DNA of 64,000 nucleotides. Origin: an uncultured Eubacteriales bacterium. GTDB taxonomy: Bacteria; Bacillota; Clostridia; Oscillospirales; Oscillospiraceae. The stretch lies in assembly GCA_900546515.1 (NCBI GenBank), contig URDG01000004.1:1-64000 (forward strand), read 5' to 3'. This document shows positions 41,991 through 50,120 of this stretch, one piece after another. Within the stretch, counting starts at the first letter, position 1. Every line of letters starts with the position of its first letter. The position numbers and the translations under genes were made by a program. The notes below the pieces were generated by a model. That model worked only from the letters and a program-made list of their open reading frames with translations, searched no databases and was not told where the DNA came from.

Positions 41991-42511
41991 TGAAAACTAC
42001 CGCAAACAAGATAACCATGGTAAGGATAGTGCTCATACCGCTTTTTCTCGCGCTGGCCTATACCGATCACCTGTACTCCGCGCTTGCGGTTTACATAATT
42101 GCATGTCTGTCCGATGTGGCGGACGGCTACATAGCGCGTCACTACAATCAGGTCTCCGACTTCGGCAAATTCATGGATCCGCTGGCAGACAAGATGCTCG
42201 TTCTCTCTGCGATGTGCTTTTTCATTGAGAACGGCCAGATGCCCGGCTGGTGTGTGGCGATAGTGCTTTTCCGCGAATTCGCCGTGTCCGGTCTGAGGCT
42301 GATCGCCGTTGAGCAGGGCCGCGTTATCGCGGCGGCCTGGTCCGGCAAGCTCAAAACCGGCTGCACGATGGTCGGCCTGTCGGCAATGATGCTTTTCTCC
42401 GAGATCCAGATGGTCAATATAGTTTTTACCGCGCTTATTCTTATCACGACGGTCGGTTCAGGGATACACTATTTCTGCATCAACGCCGACGTTTTCAAAA
42501 ATGCTGATTAA
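41987..42511 (+). CDS. pgsA: CDP-diacylglycerol--glycerol-3-phosphate phosphatidyltransferase
   Basis: PgsA makes phosphatidylglycerol phosphate, the first committed step to phosphatidylglycerol. The 174-residue membrane protein carries the CDP-alcohol phosphotransferase motif D-x2-DG-x2-AR-x8-G-x3-D-x3-D as SDVADGYIAR...DFGKFMDPLADK (about residues 42-67). Start codon ATG overlaps rimO. Several membrane helices follow. Confidence 0.94.
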   Translation: MMKTTANKITMVRIVLIPLFLALAYTDHLYSALAVYIIACLSDVADGYIARHYNQVSDFGKFMDPLADKMLVLSAMCFFIENGQMPGWCVAIVLFREFAVSGLRLIAVEQGRVIAAAWSGKLKTGCTMVGLSAMMLFSEIQMVNIVFTALILITTVGSGIHYFCINADVFKNAD

Positions 42512-42525
42512 AGAGGGTCACAACC

Positions 42526-43977
42526 ATGAAGCTTTATAATTCCGCAACCCGCACAAAAGAGGAATTCGTTCCCAATCATCCCGACATTGTGAAGATGTAT
42601 ACCTGCGGCCCCACGGTCTACCACTTTGCACACATAGGCAATCTGCGCTCCTATATTATGGAGGACATCCTTGAAAAATACCTGCGCTATCTCGGCTACA
42701 ACGTCAAGCGCGTTATGAATATCACCGACGTCGGCCATCTCACCTCCGATGCCGACGAGGGCGAGGACAAAATGCTCAAGGGCGCACAGCGCGAGCACAA
42801 GACCGTCATGGAGATCGCAAAGTTCTACACCGACGCTTTCTTCGACGACTGCCGCAAGCTCAACATCAAGCGTCCCGACGTAGTTGAGCCCGCCACGCAC
42901 TGCATTGACGAGTACATCAAGATAATCACCAAGCTCATGGACACCGGTTACGCATATTTTGCCGGCGGCAATGTCTATTTCGACACCTCCAAGCTTGAAC
43001 GCTACTATATTTTCAACGACTTTAACGAGGAGGATCTCGCGGTCGGCGTGCGCGAGGGCGTTGACGAGGACACCAACAAGCGCAACAAGAACGACTTTGT
43101 GCTGTGGTTCACCAAGTCCAAGTTTGAGGATCAGGCGCTCAAATGGGATTCCCCCTGGGGCGTCGGCTATCCCGGCTGGCATATTGAGTGCTCCGGCATT
43201 TCGATGAAGCATCTCGGCGAAGATCTGGACATCCACTGCGGCGGCATAGACAATGCTTTCCCCCACCACACGAATGAAATTGCACAGTCTGAGTCATATC
43301 TGGGGCATAAATGGTGCAATTTCTGGATGCATGTCCACCACCTGAACACCACTCACGGCAAAATGTCCAAGTCAAAGGGCGAGTTTCTCACCGTGTCTCT
43401 GCTTGAGCAGAAGGGCTACGATCCCCTTGCCTACCGTCTGTTCTGCCTGCAAAGCCACTACCGCAACAGTCTTGTGTTCACATGGGAGAACCTCGACAAC
43501 GCACAGACCACGTACAACAAGCTCATTTCCAAGATCGCCGCGCTTGACCCGAACGACGGCGAGGTCAGCCAGGAGGCGGTCAACGCACTTAAAGAGAAGT
43601 TCTGCGCCGCGCTTGACAACGATCTGAACACCTCGCTTGCCGTTACCGCGCTTTATGACGTGCTCAAGTACAAGACCAACGGTGCGACAAAGCTCGCCAT
43701 TCTCAGCGACTTTGACCGTGTGCTCGGCCTGAGCCTCATTGAGAAAGCCGCGAAGAAGCGCGAAGAGCTCAAGAAAGAGCAGCTCAAAGCCGGCGAGTTC
43801 ACGATAATCTCCGAGTCCGGCGAAGAGGACGAATCCGTCACGGCAAAAATTCAGGCGCGTCAGGATGCAAAGAAGGCCAAAAATTACGCGGAGGCCGACC
43901 GCATCCGCGATGAGCTGAAAGCCGCCGGTATTGAGGTCACGGATATACCCCACGGCGCAAAGTGGAAGAGAATATAA
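42526..43977 (+). CDS. cysS: Cysteinyl-tRNA synthetase
   Basis: CysRS charges tRNA-Cys. The 483-residue class I synthetase has zinc Cys in MYTCGPTVY, the HIGH-type motif HIGN (36-39), zinc ligands CSGIS and HTNEIAQSE, the KMSKS motif (about 273) and the C-terminal DALR-like helical region. Length is normal. It is last in the plus-strand run from the two-component system, with a terminator following. Confidence 0.97.
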   Translation: MKLYNSATRTKEEFVPNHPDIVKMYTCGPTVYHFAHIGNLRSYIMEDILEKYLRYLGYNVKRVMNITDVGHLTSDADEGEDKMLKGAQREHKTVMEIAKFYTDAFFDDCRKLNIKRPDVVEPATHCIDEYIKIITKLMDTGYAYFAGGNVYFDTSKLERYYIFNDFNEEDLAVGVREGVDEDTNKRNKNDFVLWFTKSKFEDQALKWDSPWGVGYPGWHIECSGISMKHLGEDLDIHCGGIDNAFPHHTNEIAQSESYLGHKWCNFWMHVHHLNTTHGKMSKSKGEFLTVSLLEQKGYDPLAYRLFCLQSHYRNSLVFTWENLDNAQTTYNKLISKIAALDPNDGEVSQEAVNALKEKFCAALDNDLNTSLAVTALYDVLKYKTNGATKLAILSDFDRVLGLSLIEKAAKKREELKKEQLKAGEFTIISESGEEDESVTAKIQARQDAKKAKNYAEADRIRDELKAAGIEVTDIPHGAKWKRI

Positions 43978-43995
43978 GCGCATGAACAAATAAAC

Positions 43996-44037
43996 AAAGC
44001 CTGCATGACAAAAAATCATGCAGGCTTTTTCTTTTTG
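43996..44037 (+). terminator. Terminator of cysS
   Basis: AAAGCCTGCATGA / TCATGCAGGCTTTTT, then more Ts, 20 bases beyond the cysS stop. Confidence 0.85.
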
Positions 44038-44058
44038 CCGGTCAATATACAGCAGAGC

Positions 44059-44172
44059 TCACAGCTCGTTTATCACAGCAGTGACCGGCATATTGCGGAT
44101 GCGTCTCGCCGGGGCGATAGAGGCCGCGGCGGCCGCAAGCGAAACAAACAGGAGGATCACCAGAAGCGAGTG
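44059..44172 (-). pseudogene. C-terminal remnant of an FtsX/MacB-type ABC transporter permease
   Basis: The minus strand spells LVILLFVSLAAAAASIAPAR and then RIRNMPVTAVINEL followed by TGA at 44059-44061. A last membrane helix followed by ARRIRNMPVTAVINEL is the usual C-terminus of FtsX-like permeases. Only about 37 codons survive; the rest is missing and the sequence is joined to the response regulator fragment at about 44170. Confidence 0.75.
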
Positions 44173-44636
44173 CGGCGGTCAGCTCCAGCGGCTCCCCGTT
44201 TTTGAAAGCCCGCCCCCTGCAGCAAAAGGACGCTGACACCGTTGGAGCGCAGTTCGGTGTCCTCCGTCTGAAAGGAATTCGCCCTGCGAAGCAGAGCGTT
44301 GATGCGTGAAATGAGCACGCCCAGCTTGAACGGCTTTGTGATATAGTCGTCGCCGCCGATGTCCAGTCCCATAATGATGCTCGTTTCCTCGTCCGAAGCC
44401 GTCAGAAAAATGACCGGCACCTTTGAAGTGAGCCGTACTTTTTTGCAGAAATCAAAGCCGGAGCCGTCCGGCAGAGATACATCCAGCACGAGCAGATCAT
44501 ATTTTCCATCCGTCCACCGCATCTCGCCCTCTTTGAGCGTTCTGGCTATATCCAATTCAAAGCCCTGCTTCCTGAAAGCATATGATAGCCCGTTTATAAG
44601 GCTAAGATCATCCTCCAAAAGCAAAATTCTGCTCAT
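44170..44636 (-). pseudogene. Truncated, frameshifted response regulator
   Basis: An OmpR-type receiver domain starts MSRILLLEDDLSLINGL with GGGAG upstream, and has the phosphoacceptor Asp in LLVLDVSLPDGSGFD and Lys in YITKPFKLG. After SVLLLQG the frame breaks at a run of five G (plus 44213-44217): removing one G restores RAFKNGEPLELTAA, the normal first beta strands of the winged helix. The sequence then runs into the permease remnant. The DNA-binding domain, and presumably a kinase, ABC ATPase and most of a permease (a Bce/Vra-type module), have been lost. Confidence 0.82.
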
Positions 44637-44751
44637 ATATTCACTCCCGTATCCCAATATATATCATGGCGCGGCGTGCTTTCAGGTACGCAGCGCAGCC
44701 GCTCCGCACCTGCTTCGGGCCTGCACGGCTTTGCGGTCATGCAGGCATAGT

Positions 44752-46638
44752 TCAGCCCGTTTTATACACCTTGTTCACGCCGTCCGTATACCACAGCTCA
44801 AAGCGCGCTGCATACCATTCCTCGTCCGGTGAAAAATTCTCGCGCACATAGCTGTCAAACAGCACATAATCTATGCCCCATTTGTCGAGTTCAGCTTCGT
44901 CCGGCTCGGAATAAAGCCGGCGCATCGCCCTGTACTCGGTGTCATAGTCCATGCCGTGGTAATAAACATAGCTGCCGGAGCCGCACATTATCCTGCGCCC
45001 CGCAAGGCTGAACACTGGGCACGTCACATCGTCTCCTGTCAAAAACAGCGCGTCCGGCTCCGCGTTTTCGTCAATGTAACCGGCAAGCGCGATGTCGTTT
45101 GCGCTCCAGTGCTGGTAATCGCTCAGAAGCTCGCGTCCAACGGTGAGCACACTGCCGAACATTGCAATAAAGCAGCATACGCTCAGTCCGAGAGCACGCC
45201 ACGGCCGCTGCTTCACTGCCGCAAAGAGATCCACGAGAAGATTCGCCGCGAGAACACAGCTGAGCATATGCCACACATACAAAAGCTTATTGTTGTCATA
45301 GTTATTCGGCTGGAACACCACAAACTCAGCCAGCGCAAGGATCAGCAGCCCGCCGCCGTAAAACCAGCGCTGCTTCGGCTTTGCATGTAAAAACGCCGGG
45401 ATGATAAGCAGATATACAAGGCCGATATTCTTGATGTAAAACCAGAAGTAGTTGTCCTTCAGATGTCCGCCGTCGTCTCCGTTCACCCAGTTGAAATGCA
45501 GGCGCAGCATATGCTTTCCGTCAAGCGTCTGGGCAAAAACCGTCCCCCACATCCCGGTAAGCCAGATCACGGCGCACACCGCGGCCAGCAGCGCCCACGG
45601 TCTGGCCGCTTTCCACAGGCCGTCGCCGCCGCAGTGCAAAAGCGTATATACGCCGCACACGATGCAGATGAGCACCAGCGCAAGGGCAGAATGCGTATGC
45701 AGCAGCGGAAGCGGGAGCACCAGCAGCGCAAGCGGGAGCCACAGCCGCCGCTCCCCCTCCATCGCAAAGCGCCAGAGCAGATACAGTGCCGGAAACAGCA
45801 CGCTCCATCCGAAAAGCGTTGCGCGCTGCGGTATGAGAAGATCGACTATCGGGTTGACCCAGACAATATTTTCTGCCGTGTAATTGGTCGGCGTCGTATA
45901 AAAGCCGGTAAAAATACCCGCAAAATCGCCTGCACTGCCGAGAAAATACATGAATCCGTAGCCGCTGCCCATAAAGAACAGCCAGAACGCGAGCGACGCC
46001 TTAGCCGCAGAGCCCAGCATGCGCCTTGCAAGCTGCCACATCATGCCGAACACGCTCACGAACGCCGCCAGCATCGGCAGGATGTAGGCAAGCCGCAGCT
46101 GTGCGCCGAGGACCAGAAACACGCTTGATACCGTCTCGCACAAGAACGGATAGCCGAAGCGGTGCTGTCCGCCCAGGAGCGGGTAGTCCGGCGGGAATTT
46201 GCCGGTGACAGCAATATTCTTTATAAAACCTATGTGCATGGGCATGTCGCCGTAGCAGCTTTGTCCGGTGTGATACGCGCCATCGGTATAATGCAGCACG
46301 TGCGTGTGCAGCAGTACGGCCGCGAGCACGAGCGCCGGGAGAATACACGCCCACATCGCGGCGCCGTCCACGTCCCGCACGGGCTTCAGGCCTTCCCCTG
46401 TTCTCCGCAGCCATATCAGGAGCACGGCGGCAGCCGCCGCCGCAGAGATCACCGCCGTCAGGCCAAAACCGAGCGCGGCGGCAAAAGCCGCAGGCAGCAG
46501 TGCAAGAAGCGACACGCCCGCACCGCAGCCAAGCGGCACATACACCGACGCCCCCGCATCCGGCAGCACCCGGCGAACTGCAAGCACGCCCGCGGCAATA
46601 AAGATAAGTATGTATAATACGCTCAGTACATTCAGCAT
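44752..46638 (-). CDS. Polytopic membrane protein, GT-C glycosyltransferase-like
   Basis: A 628-residue integral membrane protein with about 13 helices. After two to three N-terminal helices comes a conserved-looking outer loop (HVLHYTDGAYHTGQ, then CYGDMPMHIGFIKN), with acidic residues where GT-C glycosyltransferases have their catalytic Asp. The last roughly 120 residues form a soluble tail (SANDIALAGYIDENAEPDAL, IDYVLFDSYVREN). I do not recognise the exact family; GT-C-like transfer of lipid-linked sugar is an inference. It stands alone, with a strong upstream terminator separating it from the SLH gene. Confidence 0.6.
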   Translation of the reverse strand: MLNVLSVLYILIFIAAGVLAVRRVLPDAGASVYVPLGCGAGVSLLALLPAAFAAALGFGLTAVISAAAAAAVLLIWLRRTGEGLKPVRDVDGAAMWACILPALVLAAVLLHTHVLHYTDGAYHTGQSCYGDMPMHIGFIKNIAVTGKFPPDYPLLGGQHRFGYPFLCETVSSVFLVLGAQLRLAYILPMLAAFVSVFGMMWQLARRMLGSAAKASLAFWLFFMGSGYGFMYFLGSAGDFAGIFTGFYTTPTNYTAENIVWVNPIVDLLIPQRATLFGWSVLFPALYLLWRFAMEGERRLWLPLALLVLPLPLLHTHSALALVLICIVCGVYTLLHCGGDGLWKAARPWALLAAVCAVIWLTGMWGTVFAQTLDGKHMLRLHFNWVNGDDGGHLKDNYFWFYIKNIGLVYLLIIPAFLHAKPKQRWFYGGGLLILALAEFVVFQPNNYDNNKLLYVWHMLSCVLAANLLVDLFAAVKQRPWRALGLSVCCFIAMFGSVLTVGRELLSDYQHWSANDIALAGYIDENAEPDALFLTGDDVTCPVFSLAGRRIMCGSGSYVYYHGMDYDTEYRAMRRLYSEPDEAELDKWGIDYVLFDSYVRENFSPDEEWYAARFELWYTDGVNKVYKTG

Positions 46639-46747
46639 GATCTCACCCGGCCATATTCCTTGATAAGCAGATTCTACTTCATTTGTCCGCGCAGGTCAAG
46701 AACGTGCCTGTGCCCGTATTCTCCTGCTGCGTCGCGGAAAACCGGTT

Positions 46748-46790
46748 TAAAAAACGGAAGGAGGCTTGTAAAAAGCCTCTTTCCGTTTAT
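46748..46790 (-). terminator. Terminator of the SLH-domain gene
   Basis: AAACGGAAgGAGGCTT / AAGCCTCtTTCCGTTT followed by TTTTTT on the minus strand. Confidence 0.75.
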
Positions 46791-46903
46791 TTGCAGAACT
46801 CACGGTCGTTCCCTGCGCAAGGAACTCGCTTTCGTCTGTAACACTACTGGCAGCTATAATATAGCACGGCGGCAGCGCAGAACCCGTCGGAATATGCGCC
46901 CGC

Positions 46904-47812
46904 TCACCTGTTCTCCGTCAGTTTTATTGCAGCGCTGAGCATTCTTGCCATCTCGCCGCGCGTGAGATACTCTCCGTTCCGGCCAATCGCATCATCCATC
47001 ACGCCGCAGGCGCTCAGATTTGCGCAGGCCTGTGCAATGTCGGCATCAAGCGCCTCATCCAGAGGGATATACGACACCGTAGTGACATTGATCGCTCTGT
47101 CGAGCATCAGCGCCGCCTCGCTTTTTGTCACGGGCGTCTGCGCTTCAAAAGCCTCGCCATATTCCCCGCCGCCGGCAACGCCGCACATTGCAGCGGTGGA
47201 GACGTAGCCCTTCATCCACGACGGGATGTTTTCATCATCGGCAAAGCCGGTTTTCATTGCGGACTCGAGCAACGGCTTGCCGGAGATAAGCATGCACATG
47301 CTTAGAAATTCGCCGCGGCTGACGTTTTTATCAGGGCCGAAGCAGTATTCCCCGCCGATCTGCTCTCCGGTGAAAATGTTCTTTTCACTCAGCAGCACCG
47401 CGGAATACTCGTCGGCGCGGCCGCGCATGTCAGAATACAGCACATCCTTTTTCGGCTTTTCGATCTTGATTATAACGGTCGCCTCCTGAGAGAGGTTCCC
47501 GTCGGCATCCGCTGCCTTATAGCCGAAATAATCGCGCCCTTTCTTGTTCTCCCTCGGTGTGTAGACAAAGCTGCCGTCATTTTCAAGCTTTATGCTGCCC
47601 TTGACCGGCTCCGTTGTAATAGTATACTCAAGCGCGCCGCCGTCAGGGTCATATGCGCTCAGACTTCCGCCGACAGACACGTTCTGGTAGGTTTGCAGCT
47701 CCAGATTCTCGGCTACCGGAGCCGTACCGTCCGCATATGCGCCGGCACAGAGCCCGGTGCACATACAAAGCGTCAGAGACATAGCAGTAAGAGAGATAAA
47801 AATGCGTTTCAT
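46904..47812 (-). CDS. Secreted protein with Ig-like domain and SLH repeats
   Basis: A 302-residue secreted protein. Signal peptide MKRIFISLTAMSLTLCMCTG ending near AYA; an Ig/cadherin-like domain (about 30-118, with SAYDPDGGALEYTITTEPV and DYFGYKAADADGNLSQEA); then three SLH-type repeats (GEYCFGPDKNVSRGEFLSM, FEAQTPVTKSEAALMLDRA, GEYLTRGEMARMLSAAI) that can bind pyruvylated or other secondary cell-wall polymers. GGAGGC precedes the ATG. Confidence 0.82.
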   Translation of the reverse strand: MKRIFISLTAMSLTLCMCTGLCAGAYADGTAPVAENLELQTYQNVSVGGSLSAYDPDGGALEYTITTEPVKGSIKLENDGSFVYTPRENKKGRDYFGYKAADADGNLSQEATVIIKIEKPKKDVLYSDMRGRADEYSAVLLSEKNIFTGEQIGGEYCFGPDKNVSRGEFLSMCMLISGKPLLESAMKTGFADDENIPSWMKGYVSTAAMCGVAGGGEYGEAFEAQTPVTKSEAALMLDRAINVTTVSYIPLDEALDADIAQACANLSACGVMDDAIGRNGEYLTRGEMARMLSAAIKLTENR

Positions 47813-47941
47813 ATTACCGCCTCCAATATAAAATGTATCCATAGTTTGCTCTTATTTTGGGCGAATATGCAAATTGCGGTAGACGAAGGCGGCAATTATA
47901 TGGTATGATAGCCTAAAGAAAATCCCGGAGGTCATCCATAT

Positions 47942-48589
47942 ATGGAAATCACTGCTTCCGCAATGTGGCTGAACACCGTATTTGCGGGTTTTGACCAGAG
48001 CGTCACGCTCTTTGTACATCAGCTCTATGACTTGGGCGGGGACTTTTTTACTCCGTTTTTTGAGTTTGTGTCCTTTTTCGGCAAGGGTGGGCTTCCTCTG
48101 ATATTCATTTCACTGATGCTCACGCTCTTTAAGCCGACGCGCCGCTTCGGTACGGCAATGTGCCTGTCTCTCGCCGTTGGCGCGCTCATCACAAACTGCT
48201 GCCTGAAGATCCTCATAGCAAGGCCGCGGCCCTATGCCGACCATAACAGCATTTTTTATCAGCTGTGGCTGCTGGTCGGGCAGAACATCGAGAGTGACAA
48301 AAGCTTTCCGTCCGGGCACACCACGGCTGCGTTCGCTTCGATGACGGCTGTGTTCCTTGTGGGCGACAAGCGATGGAGCTGGACAGCGTACATATTTGCC
48401 GTTATCATGGGTATCGCGCGCATCTATCTGTGCGTACACTTCCCCTCCGACGTACTCGGCGGCATTATCGCCGGAGTTACCGGCGGCATCGTGGGCACTT
48501 GCATCGCGCGCAGGTTCCCGGCAAAATGGTATGACAAGGATCTTTTCAGGAAGGACGGTGAGGCAGGATGTTCGGATTCGGCCGCCTGA
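47942..48589 (+). CDS. PAP2-family phosphatase
   Basis: A 215-residue membrane phosphatase with the three PAP2 motifs: KILIARPRP, PSGHTTAAF (catalytic His) and RIYLCVHFPSDVLGG (nucleophile His). About six membrane helices. Such enzymes remove phosphate from lipid phosphates, including undecaprenyl pyrophosphate (BacA-independent recycling). CCGGAGG precedes the ATG. It overlaps the next gene by 22 bases. Confidence 0.9.
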   Translation: MEITASAMWLNTVFAGFDQSVTLFVHQLYDLGGDFFTPFFEFVSFFGKGGLPLIFISLMLTLFKPTRRFGTAMCLSLAVGALITNCCLKILIARPRPYADHNSIFYQLWLLVGQNIESDKSFPSGHTTAAFASMTAVFLVGDKRWSWTAYIFAVIMGIARIYLCVHFPSDVLGGIIAGVTGGIVGTCIARRFPAKWYDKDLFRKDGEAGCSDSAA

Positions 48590-48963
48590 AATTCAGAGGC
48601 GTAGACAAAAAGTATATTGATGATCAGGAGCATATTGACGATTATAATGCCGCAGAGCCGATCGGCCGCGTGCGGCTGGGCAGGCTGTGCCTGTACTACC
48701 GCGACCTGGGCAAGAAATACTATGTTCCTTATGACTACATTGACCGCACCTTCACACGCATAAATGAATGCGCGCCTGACGACGGGCCGGTCATTCATTA
48801 TTACCGGCTCATTCTCGTGCATGACGGCAAGGAGTTTGCCAACCTTATTTTCGATGAGGAGAAGGACGTCGACCGTATCCACGCCGAACTCAAGGCTATA
48901 CGTCCGGAGATAAAGTACGGCTACATTCCTCCGGCTGACGGCAAGCGCCGCAGACTCTCATGA
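48568..48963 (+). CDS. Conserved-looking hypothetical protein
   Basis: A 131-residue soluble protein with no family I recognise. It has a mixed alpha/beta character with GRVRLGRLCLYYRDLGKKYY, VPYDYIDRTFTRINEC and HYYRLILVHDGKEFANLIFD, and a very basic tail (GKRRRLS). Coding is supported by the 22-base overlap with the PAP2 gene and the terminator just after its stop. It may serve the PAP2 phosphatase; that is inference from position only. Confidence 0.65.
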   Translation: MFGFGRLKFRGVDKKYIDDQEHIDDYNAAEPIGRVRLGRLCLYYRDLGKKYYVPYDYIDRTFTRINECAPDDGPVIHYYRLILVHDGKEFANLIFDEEKDVDRIHAELKAIRPEIKYGYIPPADGKRRRLS

Positions 48964-48992
48964 TACTCGCGCCGTATCTGCATATTGATTAA

Positions 48993-49030
48993 AAAGCACC
49001 GCAGCGGTTCAGTTACCGCTGTGGTGCTTT
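48993..49030. terminator. Shared terminator overlapping the AraC-type stop codon
   Basis: AAAGCACCGCAGCGGT / ACCGCTGTGGTGCTTT is a 16-bp stem serving two convergent genes. Its right arm encodes the last residues HHSGN and the loop contains the TGA stop of the PocR-AraC regulator. Confidence 0.8.
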
Positions 49031-49857
49031 CTGTACGCCGAGGGCGTTTCGCCCTCTATGGATTTGAATATCTTGGTGAAATAATTGTAATCCGTAAACC
49101 CGACGCGCTCCGCAATGGCTGAAATGCTCAGATCCCCTTTTATAAGGAGTACCTTTGCCGCTTCAATGCGCCGCTTGGATATAAGCTTTGTAACGCTGCC
49201 CTCCCCGGATATTTTCTTTGCCAGCGCGCAAAGCTTCGTCATGCCTATGTTGAGATCGGCTGATATTTTGCGCAGCGACAGTTTCTTCATATAATGCCGG
49301 TCAATATACATTTCAAGCCGTTGCTGGTCGGAAAATTCGGCTGAACGGATGATCCCCTGAAGCTGTATATATGAAGTTATTGCCTCAAGTATCTCTCCGT
49401 AGGCGCGCCGCTTGTTCTCGGAGTGCTGCTCGATGCTGAAAAACGCCTTTTTCAGCGCCTGCATATCCCCGTCGAACCAGCCCAGACGCGCAAGGCTCTC
49501 CTCCCACTGGACGCTCTTCGGCCTGTCATCCATAAGCTGCCCGAACGACAGAAAGGCCACAAGCTCTCCGCTGTCGAATATCGGCATGACGACTTCCCAG
49601 AGTCCGGCATGACAGCGGTATGAAACGCTCCTGCGCGTCTCGGCGCACTTTTTCACGCCCTCACGGTCACACTGAACGCATCTTGCATGTCCTTTCGGAT
49701 CATCATTTATCATACGGCAGAAATCGTTGTGGCGGCCAAGAATACTGATGTCGTTGCCGTCAAGGTCGTATATATTCGTCTGTATTCCCACGAGTAAATA
49801 CAGATTGCTCAAAAGCTGCTGAAGTCTCTCATTATTGAAAAGTACATTCATCGGCAC
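49009..49857 (-). CDS. AraC-family regulator with PocR ligand-binding domain
   Basis: A 282-residue transcription factor. The N-terminal PocR domain (about 5-165) has the cysteines CRMI, GHARCVQCDREGVKKCAE and SYRCHAGLWEVVMPI typical of this small-molecule sensor. The C-terminal AraC domain (about 185-282) has two helix-turn-helix units (LSLRKISADLNIGMTKLCAL and SISAIAERVGFTDYNYFTKI). PocR-AraC proteins often control diol or glycerol metabolism, but no such genes adjoin it. Confidence 0.9.
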   Translation of the reverse strand: MPMNVLFNNERLQQLLSNLYLLVGIQTNIYDLDGNDISILGRHNDFCRMINDDPKGHARCVQCDREGVKKCAETRRSVSYRCHAGLWEVVMPIFDSGELVAFLSFGQLMDDRPKSVQWEESLARLGWFDGDMQALKKAFFSIEQHSENKRRAYGEILEAITSYIQLQGIIRSAEFSDQQRLEMYIDRHYMKKLSLRKISADLNIGMTKLCALAKKISGEGSVTKLISKRRIEAAKVLLIKGDLSISAIAERVGFTDYNYFTKIFKSIEGETPSAYRKHHSGN

Positions 49858-50044
49858 ATCTCCGCATATTTTTTCTGCTCATATCACCCGTAGCCGGCAT
49901 ATATGCCTGCCTGACAGCGCCGGCATTTTTCTATCCGCAGTCAGGATCGTGTGCATACTTACCAACTGATGGTAATATACTACTACAATTTTCACCTTCT
50001 TTTTTTAATAATCTGTATATTTTCTTCTTTTTCTCGTTTTCTAC

Positions 50045-50074
50045 TTGACATAACACCGGGAACATAACTATAAT
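50045..50074 (+). promoter_or_regulatory. Consensus sigma-A promoter
   Basis: Perfect TTGACA (50045-50050) and TATAAT (50069-50074) with an 18-base spacer, about 47 bases upstream of the ATG at 50121. The gap 49858-50120 is AT-rich and otherwise empty. Confidence 0.75.
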
Positions 50075-50120
50075 AAATTGCATTATAAATGGCAGTTACT
50101 ATGATTTGAGAGGTACGCAT

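Noticed and set aside
44157..44657. Treating the 44 kb response regulator as an intact stand-alone receiver
   Set aside because: Its last 25 codons are out-of-frame permease and winged-helix sequence; one base restores the normal domain start.
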